Shown: in pieces, positions 54,799-63,926 of the stretch
Position numbering within the stretch: the first letter of the stretch is position 1
Layout: each line of letters opens with the position of its first letter
From: Companilactobacillus insicii
Lineage (GTDB): Bacteria; Bacillota; Bacilli; Lactobacillales; Lactobacillaceae
DNA: 64,000 nt
Direction of reading: 5' to 3'
Assembly: GCF_003946015.1 (NCBI RefSeq)
Contig: NZ_RHNU01000001.1
Span: forward strand, 95,212 to 159,211
The notes under the pieces: model-generated
The model's input: the letters and a program-made list of their open reading frames with translations, nothing else
The model's database searches: none
What the model was told of the DNA's origin: nothing
Position numbers and translations under genes: made by a program

Positions 54799-56326
54799 TG
54801 TCGGACGCGAAATACCAGATGAGATTTTAAATGAAAAGGATTATAAGACTTTTAAGTCTGTAGATATTGGTAATCCAGAAAAACAACGTGTTGCTCCTAA
54901 AGTTAGTGTATCTACTGGGGACGACAAGGTTGTTGATTCACTAGAAGATGTAGTTAAAGAGAATGTTAAAGATGGTATGACTATTTCATTCCATCACCAC
55001 TTCCGTGAAGGTGACTTTGTATTTAACAAAGTTATGGATATCATCATCAATGCTGGTATCAAAGATTTGACACTTGCCCCTTCATCATTAACAAATGTTA
55101 TGAATGACAAAGTTGTTGAAGCAATCAAGGCTGGAACAATTACAAATATCACTAGTTCAGGTATGCGTGGTAGTTTGGGTGAAGCAGTTTCTCACGGTCT
55201 ATTAAAGAACCCTGTTATTTTCCGTTCACACGGTAACAGAGCTAGATCAATAGAAGAAGGAGAAATCAATATTGACGTTGCCTTCTTAGGTGTACCAAAT
55301 TCTGATCGTTTAGGTAATGCTAACGGTATGAATGGTGATGCTGCCTTTGGTTCACTTGGTTATGCTTTGATGGATGCTAATTATGCTAATAAAGTTGTCT
55401 TATTAACTGATAACTTAGTTGACTATCCAAACACACCAGCTTCAATCAAACAAACACAAGTTGATTATGTTGTTAAGGTTGATAAAGTTGGTGATCCTGA
55501 CCGCATCGGTACAGGTGCTACTAGATTTACTAAGAATCCTAAGGACTTGAAGATTGCTAAGATGGTTAATGATGTAATTATTCATTCACCATACTTCAAA
55601 CAAGGCTTCTCATTCCAAACAGGTTCTGGTGGTGCTGCACTTGCTGTTGCTAGATTCTTACGTCAATCAATGATTGATAATGATATTAAGGCATCATTTG
55701 CTTTAGGTGGTATTACAAAACCTATCGTTGATCTTCTTGAAGAAGGACTCGTTAACAAAGTTATGGATGTTCAGGACTTTGATAAGGGTGCTGCTAGTTC
55801 AATGAAGAATAACAAGAACCAACAAGAAATCGACGCTTCATGGTATGCTGATCCCGATAATAAGGGTGCAATGGTTGATCAATTGGATGTTGCCATTCTT
55901 TCAGCTCTTGAAATTGATACAGATTTCAATGTTAATGTTATGACAGGTTCAAATGGTGTTATCCGTGGTGCCGTTGGTGGACATCAAGATGCTGCTACAT
56001 CTAAGATGACAATCATTTCTGCTCCATTGACACGTGGTCGTATTGCTACTGTCGTTCCCAAGGTAAGTACAGTAGTTACACCTGGTGACTCAATCGATGT
56101 TTTGGTTACTGAAGTTGGTATTGCAGTTAACCCTAAACGTAAAGATTTAGTTGAAGCCTTCAAGAAGGTTCCAGGATTACCACTTGTTTCAATTGATGAA
56201 CTTCAAAAGCGCGCTGAGAAGATTGTTGGTAAGCCAGAAGAAATTCAATATACTGATAGAACAGTCGCATTAGTTGAATACCGTGATGGTACATTAGTTG
56301 ATGCTATTAAAGAAATTAAAGATTAA
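54788..56326 (+). CDS. citF: Citrate lyase alpha subunit (citrate:acetyl-ACP transferase)
   Basis: A 512-residue CoA-transferase-like subunit that swaps the acetyl group for citrate. The N-terminal [22 protein letters not shown] and the [12 protein letters not shown] and [13 protein letters not shown] segments are typical. I chose the TTG at 54788, which follows GAGGAGGG within the end of citE; an in-frame start at 54770 lies upstream of that site. A hairpin follows before citXG. Confidence 0.96.
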   Translation: MKNNVGREIPDEILNEKDYKTFKSVDIGNPEKQRVAPKVSVSTGDDKVVDSLEDVVKENVKDGMTISFHHHFREGDFVFNKVMDIIINAGIKDLTLAPSSLTNVMNDKVVEAIKAGTITNITSSGMRGSLGEAVSHGLLKNPVIFRSHGNRARSIEEGEINIDVAFLGVPNSDRLGNANGMNGDAAFGSLGYALMDANYANKVVLLTDNLVDYPNTPASIKQTQVDYVVKVDKVGDPDRIGTGATRFTKNPKDLKIAKMVNDVIIHSPYFKQGFSFQTGSGGAALAVARFLRQSMIDNDIKASFALGGITKPIVDLLEEGLVNKVMDVQDFDKGAASSMKNNKNQQEIDASWYADPDNKGAMVDQLDVAILSALEIDTDFNVNVMTGSNGVIRGAVGGHQDAATSKMTIISAPLTRGRIATVVPKVSTVVTPGDSIDVLVTEVGIAVNPKRKDLVEAFKKVPGLPLVSIDELQKRAEKIVGKPEEIQYTDRTVALVEYRDGTLVDAIKEIKD

Positions 56327-56330
56327 TATT

Positions 56331-56373
56331 AAAGGAGTAAAAACTAATCGTGAATGGTTTTTGCTCCTTTTTA
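56331..56373 (+). terminator. Terminator or attenuator between citF and citXG
   Basis: The stem AAAGGAG-AAAAAC (56331-56344) / GTTTTT-CTCCTTT (56357-56370), with one central mismatch, is followed by T-rich sequence. It lies 28 bases before citXG and should reduce, not abolish, transcription of the maturation genes. Confidence 0.7.
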
Positions 56374-56400
56374 ATTAATAGAGAATTTGGATGTGAAGTA

Positions 56401-57834
56401 ATGCTTAAATTATTTGATAGTGGCTTGACGCAAGACATTCCGGCTGTGCTGGAGAATCGTGATAAGCGCGTGTTTGTACAGAATAAACTGCTAAGCCAAT
56501 ATCCATCAGAGATAGTTATTGGGGCTAAGTTAAATACACCGGGACCAATAAAAAATAACAGTATAATAAAGAACTTTTTTGTTAACCAACTTGAAGTGTT
56601 TGAAGACATAATGTTAGAAGAAGGATTGGTATTTTTCAAAAATACAGAATGGTTGGATGCTGCCACTGGACCAGAAAGATTTTACGTAGTCGAAGGAAAT
56701 GCTGAGAAGGTAAAACAAGTTACGACGGATTTTGAGGAATCAAAATCTTATCGTAGATTATTTGACTTGGACGTACTTTTTTTGAATGATGAGGAATCAG
56801 TACAATCTATTTCGAGAACGGAAATAGGTTACCCTCAACGTAAATGCTTGATCTGCGGCAGAACGGCTAAAGAGTGCGGTAGATCCAGACGTCATTCAGT
56901 TGAGGAATTGCAGTCTAAAGTCAGCGAGCTAGTTGAAGATTCGATGTTATTGACTGACAAAAAGAAAAAAGTACATTTACTAGTTACTAATGCCTTACGA
57001 GCTATAACATACGAAGTAACTGCATGGCCAAAACCCGGCTTGGTGGATCCAGTTGAATGGGGAGCCCATTCTGATATGGATATATTTATGTTTTTAGACA
57101 GTAGTTTGAGCTTACAGAATTATCTAAGAAAGTGTGCTTGGGCAGGATTAAATTATCAAACGGATACAGATTATCGTGATATTTTCCGTGAAATAAGAGA
57201 ATTTGGTAAAATAGCGGAAAAGGATATGTTTGCTGCAACAAATGGAGTTAACACCCATAAGGGTGCGGTATTCTCACTTGGAGTTATGGTAACAGCTGTT
57301 GGAGTCAATATTAAAGATAGTAATTTTAATGAGAACATTATCCAAGATGCTGTTAAAAAAATGTTAAGAGGATTAATAGAAACAGATTATAGCCAACTTA
57401 ACGGTACAGAAAATAAAAAATTAACAGCAGGTGAGAAACAATATTTGAAGTATGGTGTAACAGGCATTCGTGGTGAGGCTGCATCGGGTTATCCGGCTGT
57501 ATTTAAATATGGGTTACCAATATTTTTACGTACAAAAGGCAGTATGAATCAACGCTTGATTACTACATTGATGAATTTAGCATTGCATACTGAAGATTCT
57601 ACATTGATTAAACGTGCTGGTACTGTTGACATAATTGATTGGAAAAATGAGCAAATTAAAACTTTCTTTGACCAAGGTGGATTAGATACTGATAATGGAA
57701 GAAAGATTCTGAATGATCTTCAAAGTGAATTTTCCAAGAAGCATTTAAGTCTAGGTGGTACGGCTGATTTATTAATAGTTACAGCATTTTTGGGATTGAC
57801 AAAAGAGGCATTGGCAAATGGAAATAATAACTAG
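56401..57834 (+). CDS. citXG: Fused CitX-CitG citrate lyase prosthetic-group enzymes
   Basis: A 477-residue fusion. The N-terminal part (about residues 1-180) is CitX, apo-citrate lyase phosphoribosyl-dephospho-CoA transferase, with ATGPERFYVVEG and a cysteine-rich CLICGRTAKECGRSRRHS end. The C-terminal part is CitG, triphosphoribosyl-dephospho-CoA synthase, with AITYEVTAWPKPGLVDP and GAHSDMDIFMFLDSS, then TNGVNTHKGAVFSLG. Together they make and attach the CitD arm. I chose ATG 56401; the ribosome site (GGATGTGAAG) is weak and a longer frame from 56350 runs through the hairpin. It overlaps the hydrolase gene by 17 bases. Confidence 0.94.
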   Translation: MLKLFDSGLTQDIPAVLENRDKRVFVQNKLLSQYPSEIVIGAKLNTPGPIKNNSIIKNFFVNQLEVFEDIMLEEGLVFFKNTEWLDAATGPERFYVVEGNAEKVKQVTTDFEESKSYRRLFDLDVLFLNDEESVQSISRTEIGYPQRKCLICGRTAKECGRSRRHSVEELQSKVSELVEDSMLLTDKKKKVHLLVTNALRAITYEVTAWPKPGLVDPVEWGAHSDMDIFMFLDSSLSLQNYLRKCAWAGLNYQTDTDYRDIFREIREFGKIAEKDMFAATNGVNTHKGAVFSLGVMVTAVGVNIKDSNFNENIIQDAVKKMLRGLIETDYSQLNGTENKKLTAGEKQYLKYGVTGIRGEAASGYPAVFKYGLPIFLRTKGSMNQRLITTLMNLALHTEDSTLIKRAGTVDIIDWKNEQIKTFFDQGGLDTDNGRKILNDLQSEFSKKHLSLGGTADLLIVTAFLGLTKEALANGNNN

Positions 57835-58591
57835 AGATGGTAAGAAGCTAAATTATTATGTTCAAGGTTCTGGACAACCGATAATTTTTATTCACGGTTT
57901 TGGTGGATATCAACAAATTTGGACTGACCAAATTGACTTTTTTGATCAGCAAGGATATCAAGTAATAACATATGACCAACGTAATCATGGTGCATCTTAT
58001 AGAGAACCTCAATTAGATAGATTTGATATTTTGATTGATGATTTAAAGGATCTTTTAGATTCACTACAAGTGGATAAACCTATTTTAGTTGGACATTCAA
58101 TGGGGGCAAGTGTCATATATGGCTTCATCTCCAAATATTCTAATTACCCATTGTCAAAGGTCGTTACTGTTGATCAATCGCCTAAGATGTTAAATACTCC
58201 ATCTTGGAAATATGGTTATATGGATATTACTAGGGCTAATTATAAATTACGACTTAAGATGCATAATAAAGAAACGCTTAATGGTATTGATGACAATGTC
58301 TTTTGGAAATTAAAGGTTGCCAAGGAACAATTTCCTTTTGTTAAGGACGATAATTTGGAATTGCTTTATGATCATGCAAGAAAAGATTGGCGTGATTCCT
58401 TGGTTAATTGTAAAGTGCCAATGTTGTTAGTTACAGCAAATCAAAGTCCTTATTTTGATGGTAAATTTGCGGATGAATTTGTTTCTAAAAACGTAAATAT
58501 AAGTCATGTGGCCATTGATCAATCAGGTCATGTCGTTATGGCGGAACAACCTGATACTTTTAATCAGGAGCTATTAAATTACATTAAATAA
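57818..58591 (+). CDS. Alpha/beta hydrolase
   Basis: A 257-residue hydrolase. The oxyanion segment FIHGFGGYQQIW, the nucleophile elbow GHSMGAS (Ser at about residue 93), an acidic residue in the LLVTANQSPYFDG strand region and the late histidine in QSGHVVMAEQP make the triad. It overlaps citXG by 17 bases, so it is translated with the citrate operon, yet it is not a known citrate lyase component. The substrate is unknown. A role as thioesterase or in prosthetic-group turnover is possible but unproved. Confidence 0.88.
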   Translation: MEIITRDGKKLNYYVQGSGQPIIFIHGFGGYQQIWTDQIDFFDQQGYQVITYDQRNHGASYREPQLDRFDILIDDLKDLLDSLQVDKPILVGHSMGASVIYGFISKYSNYPLSKVVTVDQSPKMLNTPSWKYGYMDITRANYKLRLKMHNKETLNGIDDNVFWKLKVAKEQFPFVKDDNLELLYDHARKDWRDSLVNCKVPMLLVTANQSPYFDGKFADEFVSKNVNISHVAIDQSGHVVMAEQPDTFNQELLNYIK

Positions 58592-58605
58592 AGTCTAGAC
58601 TAAAT

Positions 58606-58635
58606 TAGTATCTCTGAAAGGAGATACTTTTTTTG
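58606..58635 (+). terminator. Intrinsic terminator ending the citrate operon
   Basis: The stem GTATCTC-TGAAAG-GAGATAC with flanking A-T pairs is followed by seven T residues. Confidence 0.88.
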
Positions 58636-58680
58636 CGTTATAACGGTTTGTATCAAAAAAATTGTTAGATTTTTTCAGGG

Positions 58681-58705
58681 GTAAGTGTCTTACTAGAAGT
58701 ATAAA
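58681..58705 (+). promoter_or_regulatory. Possible operator and -10 before the XRE gene
   Basis: GTAAG-TGT-CTTAC (58681-58693) is a short inverted repeat just before TATAAA (58700-58705). The position suits autoregulation by the XRE protein; no clear -35 is seen. Confidence 0.35.
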
Positions 58706-58725
58706 GAGAAGGGAAATTTACCGTT

Positions 58726-59271
58726 ATGTCAGAAACCATAGGTCAACGTATCCAAGATAAGAGGATGGAGAAGAGTATGACTCAGGAACAAGTTGCCGAA
58801 AAGCTATACGTAACGCAGCAAACCGTTGCACGTTGGGAAAGTGGTAAACATAATCCACCAATTAGTGCTATCCAAGATTTAAGCAAGTTATTTGATGTAA
58901 ATACTTCATATTTTTTTGCAGAAAATGAAGTTATTATACACAAATTCAATTTTTTTGCTTTTTTTGGTAGTTTAATAATAAATTTTTTGTTCTTCGGAGT
59001 TGTAGCAATCGCCTTAATTACAATGCAATTAGCTTTTTGGGGAACTATTTGTGCTTTCTTAGTGTCTCCTATTATCGTAATTTGGCTATCAGTAATAAAA
59101 ATACAACCATTAACGAGTTTCCGAGTTGTAAGCAGTGTGGTACTTTGTTTGATTTCAGTGATAATGATTCCTGTACTTTGGAAATTAACAAAATATATAT
59201 GGAAAATATTACAGGCTTATTATCGTTATAATATTAATTCAATTTTTTATGAGGTGGTATCGAAAAAGTAA
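58726..59271 (+). CDS. XRE-type regulator with C-terminal membrane segments
   Basis: A 181-residue protein. The N-terminal HTH_3 domain (GQRIQDKRMEKSMTQEQVAEKLYVTQQTVARWESGKHNPP, residues 6-45) is followed by three or four hydrophobic helices (about residues 73-155) and a basic tail. Such membrane-linked XRE proteins often sit before ABC exporters of peptides or bacteriocins and may sense membrane stress. The ABC pair starts 34 bases later, so the three genes probably form one unit. AAGGG precedes the ATG. Confidence 0.88.
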   Translation: MSETIGQRIQDKRMEKSMTQEQVAEKLYVTQQTVARWESGKHNPPISAIQDLSKLFDVNTSYFFAENEVIIHKFNFFAFFGSLIINFLFFGVVAIALITMQLAFWGTICAFLVSPIIVIWLSVIKIQPLTSFRVVSSVVLCLISVIMIPVLWKLTKYIWKILQAYYRYNINSIFYEVVSKK

Positions 59272-59305
59272 TATTGCAAAAAAATTATAGCTGGAGGATT
59301 TAAGG

Positions 59306-60028
59306 ATGAATGAACAGGTCATAAAGATTAATGGAATTTCAAAAAGTTTTGCTTTAGATAAAAGTAAATCCGTTAATATTTTAAAAAATATATCATTTTC
59401 GGCTTACTCAAATGAGTTCATTAGTATTGTTGGTCCTTCAGGTAGTGGTAAATCAACATTACTAAAATGTATTTCTGGCCTTTTGAAACCCACAAAAGGA
59501 ACAATTAATATAAATTCAGTAGATCCTTATCTTTTGTCTCCATCTAAGGTTGCCAAAATGAGACGTACAGAGATTGGATTTATTTTTCAATCCTATAATT
59601 TGGTTCCAGCATTACCTGTTTTTGAAAATATAGTGTTGCCACTTCGTCTGTCTGGCAAAAAAATTAGTAAGACGAATATAGAAAAATTACTAAATAGTAT
59701 GAATTTTTCAGCTGATTTAGAGAATTTTGTAAATACTTTATCAGGAGGTGAGAGACAGAAAGTTGCTATTGCTAGGGTTCTAGTAACAAATGCAAAAATT
59801 ATTTTTGCTGATGAGCCAACAGGTGCTGTTGATGAAAGCTCTAAGAGATTGATTTTTAAAATTTTGAGAAAGCTTGCTGGTAGCGGTGTATGTGTGATAA
59901 TGGTAACTCATGATATAGATTTGGCATCCAAAACTGATAGATCGCTTATTTTGAAAGACGGAAAATTAATCAAAATTTTGAACAGACCAAACTCGGCAGA
60001 GCTTTTAGAAGAAATGGAAAAGGGGTGA
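59306..60028 (+). CDS. ABC exporter ATPase (MacB/BceA type)
   Basis: A 240-residue ATPase of the class that works with FtsX/MacB-like permeases. Walker A is GPSGSGKST (about 48-56), the Q-loop is in FIFQSYNLVP, the signature is LSGGERQKVA, Walker B ends IIFADEPTGAVD and the H-loop is VTHD. TGGAGGA precedes the ATG. It overlaps the permease frame, whose likely start is six bases past this stop region. The role is probably export or immunity against a peptide or membrane agent. Confidence 0.94.
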   Translation: MNEQVIKINGISKSFALDKSKSVNILKNISFSAYSNEFISIVGPSGSGKSTLLKCISGLLKPTKGTININSVDPYLLSPSKVAKMRRTEIGFIFQSYNLVPALPVFENIVLPLRLSGKKISKTNIEKLLNSMNFSADLENFVNTLSGGERQKVAIARVLVTNAKIIFADEPTGAVDESSKRLIFKILRKLAGSGVCVIMVTHDIDLASKTDRSLILKDGKLIKILNRPNSAELLEEMEKG

Positions 60029-60033
60029 TAATC

Positions 60034-61401
60034 ATGGTTCGATTAGCTATGTGGCAGTTTCGCTATACTTGGATGTCCTGGATCGGGGCATTGATTATAT
60101 TCCTGGCTTCAGGTTTTGTCATCGGATTCACCATAATCGGTGTGGATTCAACAATTAAAGCAAAGCTAAATTATGGAAATTTTAACCCTGTGGGGTTGTT
60201 TTTAACACCAGCTATTTTTGGATTAATAACATTAACATTATTGATTAATGGAATTACTAGATTAGTGATAAACAAGTTCAAAAACGATTACGATTTATGG
60301 TCATTATTAGGTGCCAATTCAATACAACTTTCTGTAATGATTAGTATTCAAATGGGATTAACAGGGATGATTGGAGGGTTACTAGGTTATTTTATGGCGT
60401 ATCCTATTGTCAATATATTTTATAATTGGATTCGAACAAATCCTGGAATGACTGAATTTCCAGAGTTTAATATGAGATTGCATTATGAATCATTAATACT
60501 TTCCGTGATGATTTTAAGTATTTTAATTGGTATTACAGGGTTCATCAGTGGAGAGAAGGTTTTTTTAAATATGAACAAAAGGCACAAAATTATAAATGAA
60601 TTGTATTTGTTTTCTCATTTTATTTGGACAATCGTTATCTATGGAGGGTTAATTTATGTATACAGCCTGTTTTTTAAGAGCCCCAGAAAAATTATTAAAC
60701 TATTGGGTGATCAAACTATAGAAAATACTTATTTACAAATACTGTTAATTCTTGCTATTTTAATGATTATTGCGATGAATGAAATAGAACGTGTAATTTT
60801 ACCCATGTTTGTAAAAGTTCTTCAGTACTGGATTCCAACAAAGCTAATGAAGACGTTTCAGACCGCATACTGGAATGTTCTTGAAAAGAAGGAATTTTTA
60901 CGCACGCTTACACTTCCAAGTTTTATTTTTTCACTTGTCTCATCTTTTTTTATGTATTTGGCATTTGATTTGGCCAATATTTCCAACAAAAGAAGTCTAT
61001 CAGAGATTTTTGGAACATTATTACTTTTTTTGGGTGCACCATTCTTGATAATTCTAGCTAATACTATTTCTTTAACAATAATTTCTAGTTCTGAAAGGTC
61101 TTCTAATATTAGTCAATTAAGTATTATCGGCTTTTCAGTGAAGGATTTATTATTTGAGAAAATTGGTGAAGCAAGTATTTACGGTTCTATTATTTTTATT
61201 CAAGGAACAATTGGTAATGCCTTACTTTATGTTCCCATTATGCAAGCTTCATATTATACACATACGCAAATGAAGGATGGATGGCTTTCAATTACTTGGA
61301 TTCCGGCAACTGTAGGAATTTTGGCTTTCTTATTTATTTTTTTAGTAGATGGTATTTATGTCTATAAGAATTATGCTTTTAAACAAACAATAGATATATG
61401 A
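60034..61401 (+). CDS. ABC exporter permease (FtsX/MacB-like)
   Basis: A 455-residue permease with about eight to ten hydrophobic helices. The layout (FALWQFRYTW-type start, helices near 15-40 and 50-80, a long middle, then a final group of helices ending GILAFLFIFLVDGIYVYKNYAF) fits the FtsX-like peptide-exporter permeases paired with such ATPases. There is no large extracellular domain, unlike BceB. I chose ATG 60034, eight bases after GGGG; a GTG at 60025 overlaps that site. Sequence is strongly AT-rich (poorer in GC than the citrate genes), which hints at recent acquisition. Confidence 0.85.
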   Translation: MVRLAMWQFRYTWMSWIGALIIFLASGFVIGFTIIGVDSTIKAKLNYGNFNPVGLFLTPAIFGLITLTLLINGITRLVINKFKNDYDLWSLLGANSIQLSVMISIQMGLTGMIGGLLGYFMAYPIVNIFYNWIRTNPGMTEFPEFNMRLHYESLILSVMILSILIGITGFISGEKVFLNMNKRHKIINELYLFSHFIWTIVIYGGLIYVYSLFFKSPRKIIKLLGDQTIENTYLQILLILAILMIIAMNEIERVILPMFVKVLQYWIPTKLMKTFQTAYWNVLEKKEFLRTLTLPSFIFSLVSSFFMYLAFDLANISNKRSLSEIFGTLLLFLGAPFLIILANTISLTIISSSERSSNISQLSIIGFSVKDLLFEKIGEASIYGSIIFIQGTIGNALLYVPIMQASYYTHTQMKDGWLSITWIPATVGILAFLFIFLVDGIYVYKNYAFKQTIDI

Positions 61402-61636
61402 ATTCTTATTTTAAAAAATTACTTGCTGTGTTTTCCTTTAGAGTAAAAAAGACATTATGTAAGTAGTTATGTAAAATACCTACAGTAAGATGATTAGAAA
61501 TTTTTTTTTAAAGAAATGAGTTTATTGTTGTACCAATTGATATTATTTCTGTAAAGGTATTCGCTTTTGAGCAGATTAAAAGAGCTTTCTTTAAAATGTT
61601 ACAATTATAAAAATAGATTTTAGGGGGGGACAAGTA
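61402..61636. other. Gene-free gap, 235 bases
   Basis: AT-rich sequence without a convincing ORF, hairpin terminator or RNA gene. It must contain the end of the ABC unit and a promoter for the next gene, but I can assign neither with confidence. Confidence 0.4.
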
Positions 61637-62536
61637 ATGAGCCAACACATAACCGTTATAGACTATGATCCATTATGGGAAAGAAAATATGAAGAAGAAT
61701 CCTTATTGATTAAGAATATTCTCGGAGATAACTGCATTGCAATCTACCATATCGGTAGTACATCTGTTGAAGGATTAGCGGCAAAACCTATTATTGATAT
61801 TATGGTTGCAGTAAAGAGTCTTGAAAAGGTTGATCATACCGCAGCTGATTTTTCTAAAATAGGATATGAGTATCTTGGTGAATTTGGAATTGCAGGTAGA
61901 CGGTATCTTCGTAAAGGAGGAGATGAACGAACATATCAAATTCATATCTTTCAGGCGGAGGACTGGAATAACATTGGAAGACATCTTGCCTTTCGTGATT
62001 ATATGCGCACTCATGAGAAGGAACGAGATGAATATACAAAGATAAAGAAAGAACTTGCGAGGAAATTTCCTTATGACATAGATGGATATTGTGATGGAAA
62101 AGAGAATTTTGTGCAAAAAATAGAAAAACTAGCCCTCTCACAATTTGATGGGACATGGGATAAAATGTATCTTGCTGCACGTAACGTTCAATATGAAAGA
62201 GAAATATCTTCTTTGATTGAAGCAGGAGGTGTTTGTGCAGCAGTTCTTACGAATAAGGGAAATATTTATGTCGGTGTCTGTATTGATACTGCATGCTCTT
62301 TAGGGATGTGTGCGGAAAGAAATGCTATTGCTAATATGATTACAAATGGTGAGAAAGATATTTGTCGAGTTATAGCTGTTGATAGTAAAGGAAAAGCAAT
62401 CCCACCTTGTGGTGCTTGTAGAGAATTTATGGTGCAACTAATGGCGGAGAATTATCAATCTATTCAGATTATGTTGAATTATGAAAATAAGGAAGTTGTC
62501 AAATTAGGAGATATTACTTCTAGTTGGTGGATATAA
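61637..62536 (+). CDS. GrpB-like nucleotidyltransferase fused to cytidine deaminase
   Basis: A 299-residue two-domain protein. Residues 1-170 are a GrpB/UPF0157 domain (polymerase-beta-like fold) with HIGSTSVEGLAAKPIIDI at 38-55. Residues 172-299 are a cytidine/blasticidin-type deaminase domain: CAE at 225-227 and PCGAC at 257-261 give the three cysteine ligands and catalytic Glu of the tetrameric form. GrpB alone and CDA alone are common; their joining suggests linked action on a nucleotide or nucleoside-like drug. The ribosome site GGGGGGG is strong. The function is unknown. Confidence 0.86.
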   Translation: MSQHITVIDYDPLWERKYEEESLLIKNILGDNCIAIYHIGSTSVEGLAAKPIIDIMVAVKSLEKVDHTAADFSKIGYEYLGEFGIAGRRYLRKGGDERTYQIHIFQAEDWNNIGRHLAFRDYMRTHEKERDEYTKIKKELARKFPYDIDGYCDGKENFVQKIEKLALSQFDGTWDKMYLAARNVQYEREISSLIEAGGVCAAVLTNKGNIYVGVCIDTACSLGMCAERNAIANMITNGEKDICRVIAVDSKGKAIPPCGACREFMVQLMAENYQSIQIMLNYENKEVVKLGDITSSWWI

Positions 62537-62576
62537 AAAAAGCCTTCAAGCAGACTATTTTGTCAGTTTGAAGGTT
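62537..62576 (-). terminator. Terminator of the MATE gene
   Basis: The stem CCTTCAA...TTGAAGG (arms about 62543-62549 and 62567-62573) is followed on the minus strand by a run of seven T residues. It overlaps the last codons of the MATE gene and is shared with the convergent fusion gene. Confidence 0.75.
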
Positions 62577-63877
62577 TCTTTGTATAAAAATAATCCAATT
62601 AAAAAGGTAACCAAATCAGCGGTTGGTTGTGACCAGATAACTCCGTAATATCCAAAGATTCTGGATGCTATTACAATTACAAGGTAAAAAATAACACCTT
62701 GTCTAGCAATTGACATGATAAAGGCATCTAAAGCTTTACCAGTTGACTGGAAGACCGTTGTGAATACAAGTATGGCGCCAACAAAAGGCGTTGTACATAG
62801 GAACGCACGCAGAATGTGGGTACCAGCTGTGATGACTTCAGTGTCCTTTAAGAATAATCCGACTATTTGTGGGGAAAAGATCATCAAAATAACTGCAAGG
62901 ACTAATGCATAGACTATTTCAACAATCAGATCAAAACGAATGATTTTTTTGAATCGCTCAAAGTTTTTTGCTCCAAAATTATAGCCAATCAATGGTTGTG
63001 CACCGAAGGCAAATCCAACCATGATCAACATAATAATCATGTAAATCTTGAGAACAATTCCCATTGCCGCAATTTGAACGGCACCATAATTTTCTAGATA
63101 TCTGTTGATGATAGCTGTTCCAAATGCTTGCATTAAATTGGTTATAGAAGCTGGAATACCAATAATAATTACTTGTGTTATTAGTTTTTTGTCAATAGAC
63201 ATTTTATGAAAATCAACACTGATGACATCACAATATTTCAAAGTTGCCCAAATCAAGATAATATCTGTTACACTGTAACCTATAACAGTGGCTAGAGCAG
63301 CACCAGCAGCCCCCATATTCATTGGAAAAATAAGAATAGGGTCTAAAATTATAGTTACTACGGTTCCGATAATTGTACCAATCATAGATTGTTTGGCGAA
63401 TCCTTCAGTTCTGATCAAGTTACTAGGAACTAATGAAACAATTATTATTGGTGCTCCTAAAGCCATAATGTGATAAAAACTAGCCGCAAAATGGTAAGTT
63501 GAGTCATTTGCACCCAGCATATGTAGAATTGGATTTTCAAATATAATAAGTAATATGGCAGTTATTACACCGAGAATAATACCCCAGTAGAAGCAGAAAC
63601 TACTGACACGACGACTTTTTTCATGCTCGGTTTGACCAAGCAAACGAGATATTAGCGAACTACCACCTAGTCCAAAGATATCACCTAATGCAAGAAGAAA
63701 TGAGAATAGTGGGGTACAGAGTGCAACACCGGCTACTAAATCGGTGTTTTGTGTTTGTGCGATAAAGAAAGTATCCGCTAAGTTGTAAATCATACTTGCT
63801 ACCATACCGAGAACAACGGGTAGTGCTAGAGTGAAATATGCTTTAGGAATAGTTTCTTTTTCGAATAATTCATTCAA
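62555..63877 (-). CDS. MATE family multidrug efflux protein
   Basis: A 440-residue, 12-helix antiporter of the MATE/DinF superfamily. The duplicated halves are recognisable: LALPVVLGMVASMIYNLADTFFIAQ at the start of the first, and IIGIPASITNLMQAFGTAIINRYL at the start of the second; GFAFGAQPLIGYNFGAKNF is the family motif in helix 8. It exports cationic drugs using sodium or protons. The start is TTG 63877 with GGAGG seven bases ahead. It stands alone, convergent with the GrpB-deaminase fusion. Confidence 0.93.
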   Translation of the reverse strand: MNELFEKETIPKAYFTLALPVVLGMVASMIYNLADTFFIAQTQNTDLVAGVALCTPLFSFLLALGDIFGLGGSSLISRLLGQTEHEKSRRVSSFCFYWGIILGVITAILLIIFENPILHMLGANDSTYHFAASFYHIMALGAPIIIVSLVPSNLIRTEGFAKQSMIGTIIGTVVTIILDPILIFPMNMGAAGAALATVIGYSVTDIILIWATLKYCDVISVDFHKMSIDKKLITQVIIIGIPASITNLMQAFGTAIINRYLENYGAVQIAAMGIVLKIYMIIMLIMVGFAFGAQPLIGYNFGAKNFERFKKIIRFDLIVEIVYALVLAVILMIFSPQIVGLFLKDTEVITAGTHILRAFLCTTPFVGAILVFTTVFQSTGKALDAFIMSIARQGVIFYLVIVIASRIFGYYGVIWSQPTADLVTFLIGLFLYKETFKLTK

Positions 63878-63926
63878 AATAATTCCTCCAAAAATAGACC
63901 AATGTTTCTATTATATATGTAGCAAT

